Shown here piece after piece: positions 32,812 to 40,818 of a stretch of 64,000 nucleotides of DNA. A program made the translations under genes and the position numbers. Positions within the stretch are counted from its first letter, which is position 1. Every line of letters starts with the position of its first letter. The notes under the pieces are model-generated. The model was given only the letters and a program-made list of their open reading frames with translations. It was not told the origin of the DNA and did no database searches. Source of the stretch: Gaiellasilicea sp963731615 (GTDB taxonomy: Bacteria; Actinomycetota; Thermoleophilia; Gaiellales; Gaiellaceae); assembly GCA_963731615.1 (NCBI GenBank), contig CAVSWD010000008.1:186001-250000 (forward strand). Reading direction: 5' to 3'.

Positions 32812-33357
32812 CTAGGCCTGGTTGAAGAAGCCGCCGCGCTCGAGCAGGCGGGCCCGCTCTTCGGCCGAAACCTCGACGTTGCGCGGCGTCAGCAGGAAGA
32901 CCTTGTCGGCGACCCGCTGCATGCCGCCGTCGAGCGCGTAGGTGAGCCCGCTCGCGAAGTCGATCAGCCGCTTCGAGAGATCCTGGTCGGCGCTCTGCAG
33001 GTTGAGGATCACGGGCACGCCGTCCTTGAACCGATCGGCGATCTGCTGCGCGTCGTTGAAGCTCCGCGGCAGGATCAGGTGCACCTTCACCGAGGCCGGA
33101 TTCGGGACCGTCTCGACGCCGCGCAATCGCGCCGGCGGGCTCATCACAGCCGTGCTGTCGGCCTCCTGCTCGGAGTCCGACCAGTCGTCGAGATCACGTC
33201 CTCGGCGCGGCTGCAGCCGGCGGACGTTCGCGCGCTCGCGCGGCGAGTAGCTGCGCTCGAGCTCCTCGTTCGTCGCATACCCGTCCTCGTCCCAGTCGTC
33301 CTCCTCGGCGATGCCGAAGTAGACGAGCGTGCGGTTCCAGACGTCTGCGAATCCCAT
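32812..33357 (-). CDS. sepF: Cell division protein SepF
   Basis: A 181-residue FtsZ-membrane anchor. The amphipathic N-terminus is GFADVWNRTLVYFGIAEE, which in SepF binds lipid. A disordered acidic/Arg linker of ~65 residues follows, then the SepF core: VKVHLILPRSFNDAQQIADR, VPVILNLQSADQDLSKRLID, FASGLTYALDGGMQRVADKV, FLLTPRNVEV. The terminal FFNQA is typical. It works with FtsZ (not in the window). It follows yggS by 11 bp. Confidence 0.95.
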   Translation of the reverse strand: MGFADVWNRTLVYFGIAEEDDWDEDGYATNEELERSYSPRERANVRRLQPRRGRDLDDWSDSEQEADSTAVMSPPARLRGVETVPNPASVKVHLILPRSFNDAQQIADRFKDGVPVILNLQSADQDLSKRLIDFASGLTYALDGGMQRVADKVFLLTPRNVEVSAEERARLLERGGFFNQA

Positions 33358-33368
33358 GGGCGCAGGAA

Positions 33369-33962
33369 TTATGGCCCATACAGAATCGATCCGACACGTA
33401 CGAGCGTGGCTCCCTCCTCGGCTGCGACCCGGTAGTCCTGCGAGGTGCCCATGGACAGCTCCCGCAGGCCGTGCTCGGCCGCGAGCTCGCGCAGGCGGCG
33501 GAAGTAGGGCCGCGACGCGTCGGGATCCGTCGCCGCGGGAGGCATCGTCATCAGGCCGCGCACATTCTCGTAGGCGGCGAGCAGCTCGCCGACCCGCTCC
33601 GGCGACACGCCCGACTTCGACGCCTCGCCGCCGAGGTTGACCTCGATCAGGGCCGGCGTCGTCAGGCGCCTCGCGGCCGACTCGGAGCCGAGGGAGTGGA
33701 CGAGCTCGCAGATCCCGCTCACGAGCTTTGCCTTGTTCGACTGCAGGTGCCCGATGAAGTGCCAGCGGAAGGCGTCGCCGTAGCGGGCGTGCTTGCGCTC
33801 GAGATCCTGGGCGCGGTTCTCCCCCACGACCTCGATGCCCGCCTCCAGCAGGATCGCCATGTCCTCGAGCGAGACGTACTTCGTCGCGGCGACGATCGTG
33901 ACCTCGGGCCCGACTTCGGCCCGGATCCGCTCGTAGGCCGCGCGCACGCTCTCAGGCGACAA
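33369..33962 (-). CDS. yggS: YggS/PLPBP-family pyridoxal phosphate homeostasis protein
   Basis: A 197-residue TIM-barrel protein that binds PLP without known catalysis. It has the PLP lysine in VTIVAATKYVSLEDM, GENRAQDLERKH, WHFIGHLQSNKAKLV, LIEVNLGGEASKSG and LSMGTSQDYRVAAEEGATLV. The TTG at 33962 (LSPESVRAAYERI) overlaps the pgeF stop by 11 bp and fits the family start. It is somewhat shorter than the usual ~230 residues. Confidence 0.92.
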   Translation of the reverse strand: MSPESVRAAYERIRAEVGPEVTIVAATKYVSLEDMAILLEAGIEVVGENRAQDLERKHARYGDAFRWHFIGHLQSNKAKLVSGICELVHSLGSESAARRLTTPALIEVNLGGEASKSGVSPERVGELLAAYENVRGLMTMPPAATDPDASRPYFRRLRELAAEHGLRELSMGTSQDYRVAAEEGATLVRVGSILYGP

Positions 33963-34650
33963 CCGCGACCACTCCCTGGCCGCCGCGCGGCAGGCCTGTG
34001 CGCCGGTGCGAGAAGAAGAGCTCCGGATGACAGTGCGTGCAGAGATCGACGCGCTCGACATTCTCCACGCCCGCCTCGCGGAGAGCACGCTCGGCCGCGC
34101 ACCAGAGGTCGGCGTTGCGCCCGCGGAGAACGTCCTCGCCGAAGCGCGCCGCGAGCGGCTCGGCCACCTCCGCGCCGACCTCGTAGCAGCACGGCCCGAT
34201 CGCAGGTCCGATCGCGGCGTGCAGCCTGCCTCCGAGCGCGCGGACGCCCTCGGCGACGATCCCGGCGAGCAGGCCCCGCCAGCCGGCGTGGAGGACGGCG
34301 ATGCCCGGCCGCGCGCCATTGATGCGGGCGAGCGCGATCGGGAGACAGTCCGCCGTGAGCGCAAGTACCGGCACGCCTGGCTCCTCCGTCCACAGCCCGT
34401 CGCCGGGCCGGCCGCGCGCGCCCGCCTCGGCCCGGTGGACGAGCGCCGAGTGAATCTGGCGGTTGAGCGCGAGCCGTTCGGGATCTGCGCCGATCTCCGC
34501 GCAGACCCGCCGCCGGTTCTCGTCGACGCGCTCGACGTCGTCACCGCTACGGCGGCCGAGATTGAGCGACTCGTACGGCCCGTCGCTGATGCCGCCGACG
34601 CGCGTCGAGAAGAGCACCTCGTACGGCCCGGGCGGCTCCCAGCGGATCAT
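33952..34650 (-). CDS. pgeF: PgeF/YfiH-family purine nucleoside phosphorylase-like (laccase domain)
   Basis: A 232-residue product with the multi-copper-like YfiH fold: FSTRVGGISDGPYESLNLG, LALNRQIHSALVH, LTADCLPIALA (metal Cys), GIAVLHAGWRGLLAGI (metal His), AIGPAIGPCCYEVG and the C-terminal DLCTHCHPELFFSHRR. Family members act on adenosine and other purine nucleosides or edit wrongly incorporated peptidoglycan precursors. Its ATG overlaps the cca stop (ATGA), and yggS follows with overlap, the classical division-cluster neighbour order. Confidence 0.92.
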   Translation of the reverse strand: MIRWEPPGPYEVLFSTRVGGISDGPYESLNLGRRSGDDVERVDENRRRVCAEIGADPERLALNRQIHSALVHRAEAGARGRPGDGLWTEEPGVPVLALTADCLPIALARINGARPGIAVLHAGWRGLLAGIVAEGVRALGGRLHAAIGPAIGPCCYEVGAEVAEPLAARFGEDVLRGRNADLWCAAERALREAGVENVERVDLCTHCHPELFFSHRRTGLPRGGQGVVAVVA

Positions 34651-36083
34651 CCGCCACGAATCCGTTCGGCCTCGGCGAGCAGCCAGTCGCGCGTGTTCAG
34701 ATCCGGATCGCCGACCACGCAAGCGAGTAGGTGGTCGAGCGCCTCGCCCAGCCCGGGGCCTGGCTCCCAGCCGGCGCGAATCAGATCGTTCCCGTCCACA
34801 GCGAGCTGATCGAGGCGGTGCGGCCGCTCGAGCTCGCGCACCAGCGTCTGCCGAAAACGCTCCAGCTTCTCGATCTCGTCGAGCGCCGTCACGTCCGGCT
34901 CATGGCGCTTCCCCTGCAGGTCGGCGCGCTTGTGCGCAACGAGGTCGAAGGTCAGGTCGTCGCCGTGGCGCAGGAGGAAGCGTCGCGCTTTTGCCCCGTC
35001 GTTCGGCGCCGGAACGCCGAACATGTGCTCGCGGACGAGCCTGCGTACGCGCTGCCGCAGCTTCGCGGGGTACCTGAGGCGACCGAGGGCCGACGAGGCC
35101 AGTTCCGCGCCGATCTCCTCGTGACTGCGCTTGCCCAGCTTCTGGTTGGCGTAGAAGTGCATACGGCCGTCGGAGCCGCGCCAGGCCGATGCCGGCTTGC
35201 CCAGGTCGTGCAGCAGCGCGGCCAGGCGGACCGCGAGCGGCGCGTCGGCGTCCGCCGCGGCCTGCACGACCCGAAAGACGTGCTCGTCGAGCGGCAGGTC
35301 GTGGTAGCGGCTCTCCTGGTCGAAGCCGAGGGCCGGCTCGATCTCCGGCAGGAGCTGGACCAGCACGCCAGTGTCGCGGGCCAGTCGGAGCGCCTTGGCG
35401 GGGTGCGAGCCGAGCAGGAGCTTCGACAACTCCCCCATCCCGTCGGCTGCGAGGCCGCCGCCGATCCGTTCGCCCGACACGTGCTCGATCTGCGGCGCCC
35501 ACTCGCGCATTTGACGCAACGTGTCCTCGTCCGGGGTGACGTCGAGCTGCGAGACAAGACGGAGGCCGCGAACGAGCCGCAGCGGATCGTCCCGAAAGCT
35601 CGTCGCGCTCGTCGTGCGCAGGATTCCCCGCTCGAGATCGGCCCGGCCGCCGAGCGGATCGAGCAACTCTCCGGTCTCGAGCCGCTTCGCGATCGCGTTG
35701 ATCGTGAAGTCGCGGCGCTCCATGTCCTGCTCGAGCGAAATACCCGCGTCGGCGACGATCTCGAAGTCGTGGCGACCCGGGCCTGTCGAGCGCTCAACAC
35801 GCGGCGGCGTGAACTCGATGCCGGCCGGCTGGAGCGCCCGCGCCGACTTGTCGCGCGGCAGCAGCCTGATCCCAACCTGCTGCTCGGCGACGATCAGATC
35901 CTCGACCTTGCCGTGCGGCGCGAGCGCAGCTCGCAGCTCGGCGTGGCCGACCCCCGGGACGACGAAGTCGAGCTCCCGGGGAACCTTCCCGAGCAGCTCG
36001 TCGCGAACAGCGCCGCCGACCAGGTACGCATCGAGGCCGAGCGAGTGCACGTAGTCGGCAACGGAGCTCCACACGCGGGACAT
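34647..36083 (-). CDS. cca: CCA tRNA nucleotidyltransferase / polyA polymerase family with HD domain
   Basis: A 478-residue class II nucleotidyltransferase. The head has LDAYLVGGAVRDELLGKVPR and the catalytic RELDFVVPG (Asp-x-Asp reduced to LDFV). Next come the ERRDFTINAIA motif, DPLRLVRGLRLVSQL and the tRNA-binding ERIGGGL region. An HD domain follows (LAALLHDLGKPASAW, SHEEIGAELASSAL). Its neighbours need no encoded CCA; the tRNA at 18914 also lacks one, so this enzyme would add it. The first catalytic aspartate position reads E-L-D, a conservative variant. It overlaps pgeF. Confidence 0.88.
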   Translation of the reverse strand: MSRVWSSVADYVHSLGLDAYLVGGAVRDELLGKVPRELDFVVPGVGHAELRAALAPHGKVEDLIVAEQQVGIRLLPRDKSARALQPAGIEFTPPRVERSTGPGRHDFEIVADAGISLEQDMERRDFTINAIAKRLETGELLDPLGGRADLERGILRTTSATSFRDDPLRLVRGLRLVSQLDVTPDEDTLRQMREWAPQIEHVSGERIGGGLAADGMGELSKLLLGSHPAKALRLARDTGVLVQLLPEIEPALGFDQESRYHDLPLDEHVFRVVQAAADADAPLAVRLAALLHDLGKPASAWRGSDGRMHFYANQKLGKRSHEEIGAELASSALGRLRYPAKLRQRVRRLVREHMFGVPAPNDGAKARRFLLRHGDDLTFDLVAHKRADLQGKRHEPDVTALDEIEKLERFRQTLVRELERPHRLDQLAVDGNDLIRAGWEPGPGLGEALDHLLACVVGDPDLNTRDWLLAEAERIRGG

Positions 36084-36103
36084 TGTGGCTCAGAGGCACT
36101 AAG

Positions 36104-36493
36104 TCAGAGGTGAGCGATCGCTTCGATCTCGACGAGCGCGCCCGACGGGAGCTTCGCGACCTCGACGGTCGAGCGGGCCGGCGGGCTCTCGCCGACATGG
36201 GCTGCGTAGACCTCGTTCATGCCGGCGAAGTCGTCGAGGTTCTGTAGAAAGACGGTCGTCTTCACGAGCTTGTCGAGCCCGCTCCCGGCCTCCTCGAGGA
36301 TCGCGCGCAGGTTCTGCATCACCTGCTCGGTCTGCTCAGCGACCGAGGGGCCGACCATCTCCTTGGCACCGGGCTTCAGACCGAGCTGCCCGGCCACGAA
36401 CACGAGCCCGCCTGTCCTCACAGCCTGGTTGTACGGGGCGCCCTGGAACGGCGCCGGCGCGCGCTCGGTCCGAACGATCTCCTTGTCTGCCAC
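36104..36493 (-). CDS. ridA: RidA (YjgF/YER057c/UK114) family enamine deaminase
   Basis: A 129-residue trimeric protein with RTERAPAPFQGAPYNQAVRT, GLVFVAGQLGL, QTEQVMQNLRAILEEAGSGL, KLVKTTVFLQNLDDFAGMNE and the catalytic-type Arg in PPARSTVEVAKLPSGALVEI. RidA hydrolyses reactive 2-aminoacrylate-type enamines formed by PLP enzymes. It lies 15 bp downstream of the HisB-like gene and is likely co-transcribed with it. Confidence 0.93.
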   Translation of the reverse strand: MADKEIVRTERAPAPFQGAPYNQAVRTGGLVFVAGQLGLKPGAKEMVGPSVAEQTEQVMQNLRAILEEAGSGLDKLVKTTVFLQNLDDFAGMNEVYAAHVGESPPARSTVEVAKLPSGALVEIEAIAHL

Positions 36494-36508
36494 GTTCGTC
36501 TCCTTGGG

Positions 36509-36997
36509 TCAGTTGCGGGTCGACGCTTGCGCCAGTGCGGCTCCGAGTGCCTTGAAGATCGCCTCGAGCACGTGGCGGGAGTCCTCCCCGTCCACCAGCC
36601 GGACGTGCAACGTCAGCCCGGCGGCGTCGGCGAAGGACTCGAGGAAGCGGGCCGTCAGGTCGCTGCCGAGCCCGCCAGCCCGAGCGTCGGTCAGGTCGAC
36701 GTTGCTCGCCACGAGCGGCCGGTCGGAGATCTCGAGCGCGACCTGGGCGAGCGCCTCGTCGGCGGGTAGGAACGCCGAGCCGTGGCCGGGTGCCCCATCG
36801 GCGCGAAGCAACGGTGCGAAGGCTTCCCCGAGCGCACGGCCCGCGTCGGCGACCTCCGCTTCGGCCTCGCCCGGCGGCAGCTCGAGTGCGAGTTCGAAGC
36901 GGCCGGTCCGCGCGAGCAGCGCGAGCAGGTGATCGAGCACCGGGATACCGGTGGCGACATTGGCTCCACCGCCGCCGGCAGCAACACGCGCGCTCAT
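36509..36997 (-). CDS. HisB-like protein (imidazoleglycerol-phosphate dehydratase fold) with lost metal ligands
   Basis: A 162-residue product. The fold is recognisable: TGIPVLDHLLALLARTGRFE, GRALGEAFAPLL, PADEALAQVALEISDRPLV, and VLEAIFKALGAAL. HisB has two His-His-x-x-Glu metal motifs. At the first (HHTVED) this protein has E46-A-E-V-A-D51, losing both His and the Glu. At the second it keeps one His and the Glu (R141-H-V-L-E). H23 is kept. It probably does not catalyse the dehydratase reaction; it may be a paralogue with a new role. It lies with ridA rather than his genes. Confidence 0.8.
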   Translation of the reverse strand: MSARVAAGGGGANVATGIPVLDHLLALLARTGRFELALELPPGEAEAEVADAGRALGEAFAPLLRADGAPGHGSAFLPADEALAQVALEISDRPLVASNVDLTDARAGGLGSDLTARFLESFADAAGLTLHVRLVDGEDSRHVLEAIFKALGAALAQASTRN

Positions 36998-37094
36998 CCG
37001 CGCGGAGCGTACCCGTTCTGAGGGGTTCATCCGGCCGGCGTTTTCGACGATAGTCAGGGCGGAGACCACCTCCCGGATAGCGTCCCCACCCACG

Positions 37095-38912
37095 ATGCGG
37101 CTTCAGCTCACAGTCACCGCGCTCGCCGCGGCTTTCATCACTGCCGGCTCCGGCACGGCCGCGATCGACCAGGGGACGCGGCTCGCCTGGCCAAACGGCA
37201 CCGCGGTCGTCACGTACTCGGGCGAGCGCGCGCTGGCCCGCGCCCTTGCACGCCACCCGGCACTCGCCGTCCGCCGGATCCCGGCGTTGCGGGTCGTCGA
37301 GGTGCGCCCGAACAGCGACCTGGACCGCTACGCGACGGCGCTCGCCGCCGAGCCCGGGATCGTCCGCGTCGAGCGCGCCAACCCACGCCGCTCGCTCGTC
37401 GAGCCGGCGCTCGTCCCCGATTCCGCCGGCGCAATGCCGCAGTGGCAGCACGCGGCCGTGCGCGCGGATCTCGTTCCCGCCGACGTCGCGCGGGCGGCCG
37501 CCGGCATCACGATCGCAGTGGTCGACACGGGTGCCGACCTGAATGCGCCGGATCTAGCGGCGAAGGCTCCCGCGGCCTACAGCATCCGGTCGCACAGCGG
37601 CGACGTCACAGACGCGAACGGCCACGGCACCTTCGTCGCCGCCCTCGCGGCCGGCTCGGGGTCGAACGGCGAGGGGATCGCCGGGATCGCGGCCGACGCG
37701 AAGCTGATGGTGGTGCAGGCAGGGCCAACCGGAGCGTTCACAGACGTCGAGGAAGCGGCGGCGATCGTCTACGCCGTCGACCACGGCGCCCGCATCGTCA
37801 ATCTCAGCCTGGGCGGGCGCTCGACATCCTCGACCGAGCGCCGAGCGGTCGACTATGCCGCCGCCAGAGGCGTGCTGCTCGTCGCCGCCGTCGGCAACAG
37901 CTTCGCGTCCGGAAATGCCGTCGAGTATCCGGCTGCGCTGCTCCAGCCGCTCGGGTCACGGGGCGTCGGTGGAGCCGGCCTGGCGGTGGCCGCCTCGAAC
38001 CGGGACGGCGCTCACGCCTACTTCTCGAGTACCGGCACCCACGTCTCGCTGGCGGCGCCGGGCGAAGATGTCCTCAGCGCCGTCTCCGCGAGCGCACCCG
38101 CGTCGAGGTATCCGCGCGTCCCGCTCCCGGGCTCGCTCGCCGGGCTCTACGGCTATGGCAGCGGCACGTCGTTCTCCGCCCCGCAGGTCGCTGGAGCCGC
38201 AGCGCTCGTCTGGGCCGCGAACCCGTCTCTGCGCGCCGGCGAGGTCGCCTCCGTCCTCGAGCAGACAGCGTCCGGCCGCGGCGCCTGGACGCCGGAGCTC
38301 GGGTACGGAGTACTGGACGTCGCCGCAGCGGTCAAGCGGGCGCAGGAGCTGCCGTCGGTGCCGTTGCGCCTCGACGGCCGGAGGAACGGTTCGCGGATCG
38401 AGCTGTCCTGGAACACGCCCGCCGGAGTCGCGAGCTTCGCCGTCTCGGTCTCGCGCAACGGCGGCGCGCAGCGTGTGCTCACCCCGAAAACGTCCGGGAC
38501 GAGCACCTCTTACGCGCTCGCGCCGGGCAGCTCCTACCGTTTCAGGATCACCGGTGTGGCCGCCGACGGCGCGGTGCTCTCCGTCTCGACGCCTTGGGCC
38601 GTGACGCTACCCCGCGCGCCCGCTCGGATCAGCCTGAAGGCATCGCGCCTCCAGGGCGTTCGCCGAATCGCGCTGGCGGCGAAGCTCGACGTCGACGGCC
38701 TCGCGGGGGCTGCGCGCTCCCGAACCGTGGTGCTCGAGACGTTCAACGGCCGTGGCTGGTCGCGAGCGGCCACGGCGGTGACCGACCGGAGCGGCCGCGC
38801 GGTCTGGCGGTACGTCCTCGCGGCCGGCAGCTATCGCATCCGCGCCCGCTACCTCGGCACGAACGAGATCGCACCGGCGGCGAGCCCGCCGGTCCGCCTC
38901 ACGCTGCGCTAG
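37095..38912 (+). CDS. Secreted subtilase (S8 serine protease)
   Basis: A 605-residue protein from ATG 37095 with an N-terminal signal (LQLTVTALAAAFITAGSGTA) and a ~100-residue inhibitor-like propeptide. The protease has Asp144 (IAVVDTGAD), His177 (NGHGTFVAALA), the oxyanion Asn268 (AAVGNSF) and Ser359 (GTSFSAPQVAG). The C-terminal ~220 residues are beta-rich: an FnIII-like segment (IELSWNTPAGVASFAVSVSR) and an Ig-like tail ending RTVVLETFNGRGWS. It would be exported and self-processed. It converges with murA, 6 bp away. Confidence 0.93.
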   Translation: MRLQLTVTALAAAFITAGSGTAAIDQGTRLAWPNGTAVVTYSGERALARALARHPALAVRRIPALRVVEVRPNSDLDRYATALAAEPGIVRVERANPRRSLVEPALVPDSAGAMPQWQHAAVRADLVPADVARAAAGITIAVVDTGADLNAPDLAAKAPAAYSIRSHSGDVTDANGHGTFVAALAAGSGSNGEGIAGIAADAKLMVVQAGPTGAFTDVEEAAAIVYAVDHGARIVNLSLGGRSTSSTERRAVDYAAARGVLLVAAVGNSFASGNAVEYPAALLQPLGSRGVGGAGLAVAASNRDGAHAYFSSTGTHVSLAAPGEDVLSAVSASAPASRYPRVPLPGSLAGLYGYGSGTSFSAPQVAGAAALVWAANPSLRAGEVASVLEQTASGRGAWTPELGYGVLDVAAAVKRAQELPSVPLRLDGRRNGSRIELSWNTPAGVASFAVSVSRNGGAQRVLTPKTSGTSTSYALAPGSSYRFRITGVAADGAVLSVSTPWAVTLPRAPARISLKASRLQGVRRIALAAKLDVDGLAGAARSRTVVLETFNGRGWSRAATAVTDRSGRAVWRYVLAAGSYRIRARYLGTNEIAPAASPPVRLTLR

Positions 38913-38918
38913 GCGCTT

Positions 38919-40200
38919 CTACGCATCCACGCGCTCGATCGAGGCGCCGAGGTTGCGGAGGCGCTCGTCGATCCGCTCGTACCCACGGTCGATCTCGCCC
39001 ACGTTGCCGATCGTGGAAACGCCTTCCGCGCAGAGCGCGGCGATCAGCATCGCCATGCCGGCGCGGATATCGGGGCTCGTCAGCCGCTCGCCGTAGAGGT
39101 GCGCCGGCCCGGTGACGACCGCGCGATGCGGATCGCAGAGGATGATCCGCGCGCCCATCGCCACGAGCTTGTCGACGAAGAACAGGCGGCTCTCGAACAT
39201 CTTCTCGAAGACGAGCACGGTGCCGCGCGCCTGCGTCGCGGTGACGACGGCGATCGAGGTCAGGTCGGCCGGAAAAGCGGGCCACGGGCCGTCCTCGATC
39301 TTCGGGATCTGGCCGCCGAGGTCGTCCTGAACGAGCAGCTGCTGCCCCGGTGGCACCCGGACCGTCGTCTCGCCCACCTCGACCTCGACGCCGAGGCGTG
39401 CGAAGGCGGGCAGGATCGAGATCAGGTCGTGCGGGTCGACGTGCTCGATCGTGATGTCGCTGCCGGTGGCCGCGGCCAGGCCGATGAAGCTGCCGACCTC
39501 GATGTGCTCCGGCGCGACGCGCCACTCGCCGCCGCCGAGCTGCTCGACGCCGTGCACACGCAGACACGTTGGACTCGATTCCCTCGATCTGCGCGCCGAG
39601 CGACACGAGAAAGCGGCAGAGATCCTGAACGTGGGGCTCGCAGGCCGCGTTCCCGATCACGGTCTCGCCCTCGGCGAGCACCGCGGCCATGAGGACGTTC
39701 TCGGTTGCCATCACGCTCGCCTCGTCGAGGAAGATCGCCTTGCCGCGAAGCCGGGGAGCACTCATCTCGTAGCGGCCGTTGATCTCGATCTCGACGCCCA
39801 GCTCGGCGAGGCCGTGGATGTGCGGGTCGAGGCGGCGGCGGCCGATCACGTCCCCGCCCGGCGGCGGCACGACGGCGCGGCCGAAGCGGGCGAGCAGCGG
39901 CCCGGCGAGCAGGAACGAGGCCCGAATCCGGCGGCAGAGCTCCTCGTCGAGCTCGGTCTTGTGCACGTTGCGCGGATCGACGCGAACGTCGTTCTCGGCG
40001 ACCCATTCGACGTCGGCGCCGATGTCGACCAGCAGCTCGATCATCGTCTGGACATCGCGGATCCGAGGCATGTTCGTCAGCTGCACGGGCTCGGTCGCGA
40101 GCACGCACGCTGCGAGGATCGGCAGGGCGCCGTTCTTGTTCCCGGCAGCCTGAATCGTCCCGCTGAGCGGGCGGCCGCCTTCGATCACGAAGGCCTGCAT
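38919..40200 (-). CDS. murA: UDP-N-acetylglucosamine 1-carboxyvinyltransferase MurA, Asp117 variant, one frame break
   Basis: First committed enzyme of peptidoglycan synthesis (PEP plus UDP-GlcNAc). ATG 40200 begins MQAFVIEGGRPLSGTIQAAG, followed by the conserved KNGALPILAA. The catalytic loop reads VPPPGGDVIGRRRLDPHI: Asp117 stands where most bacteria have the fosfomycin-alkylated Cys, as in Mycobacterium. Near 39565 one extra base breaks the frame. It resumes LRVHGVEQLGGGEWRVAPEH and ends at 38919 with EIDRGYERIDERLRNLGASI. All other regions are present, so the break is probably a sequence error. Confidence 0.93.
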
Positions 40201-40251
40201 TCCGGTTGAGAGCGTAGAGATCACGGCGAGGCCGGGTACTGTAATCCCCCG

Positions 40252-40818
40252 ATGGAGCTGACGCGCGAACGGGCCTGGGAGACGCTGACGCGGTACACGA
40301 AGAGCGAGTCGCTGCTGCGGCACGCGCTGGCGGTGGAGGCCTCGACGCGCTCGTACGCGCGCCGCTTCGGCGAGGACGAGGAGCTCTGGGGCGTGACGGC
40401 GCTTCTGCACGACTTCGACTACGAGATCCATCCGACGCTCGACCAGCACCCGCAGGACGGCGCGCCGATCCTGCGAGAGGAGGGCTACCCGGAGGTCGTG
40501 ATCGAGGCGGTGCTCTCGCATGCCGAGCACCTCGCGATGCCGCGCGACACGCTGTTGAAGAAGACGCTCTTCGCCTGCGACGAGATCTCGGGCTTCGTGC
40601 ATGCGTGCGGCCTCGTCCGACCCACCGGCCTCGAGGGGCTCGAGCCCAAGTCGGTGAAGAAGAAGCTGAAGCAGCCGTCGTTCGCGGCCGGCGTCCACCG
40701 AGACGAGGTGTACGCCGGCGCCGAGCTGATCGGCGTCGAGCTCGACGAGCACATCGCGAACGTCGTCGCGGCGCTGCAGCCGATCGCGAAGGAGCTCGGG
40801 CTGCCTAGCGGATCGTGA
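40252..40818 (+). CDS. HD-domain phosphohydrolase
   Basis: A 188-residue product with an HDIG-type metal site: SLLRHALAVEAST, LWGVTALLHDFDYEIHPTLD and VVIEAVLSHAEHLAMPRDT. A later segment reads LFACDEISGFVHACGLVRP. Small actinobacterial and clostridial HD proteins of this layout are annotated as hydrolases of nucleotides or phosphate esters; the substrate is unknown. It is divergent from murA and overlaps the FnIII gene end by 14 bp. Confidence 0.88.
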   Translation: MELTRERAWETLTRYTKSESLLRHALAVEASTRSYARRFGEDEELWGVTALLHDFDYEIHPTLDQHPQDGAPILREEGYPEVVIEAVLSHAEHLAMPRDTLLKKTLFACDEISGFVHACGLVRPTGLEGLEPKSVKKKLKQPSFAAGVHRDEVYAGAELIGVELDEHIANVVAALQPIAKELGLPSGS

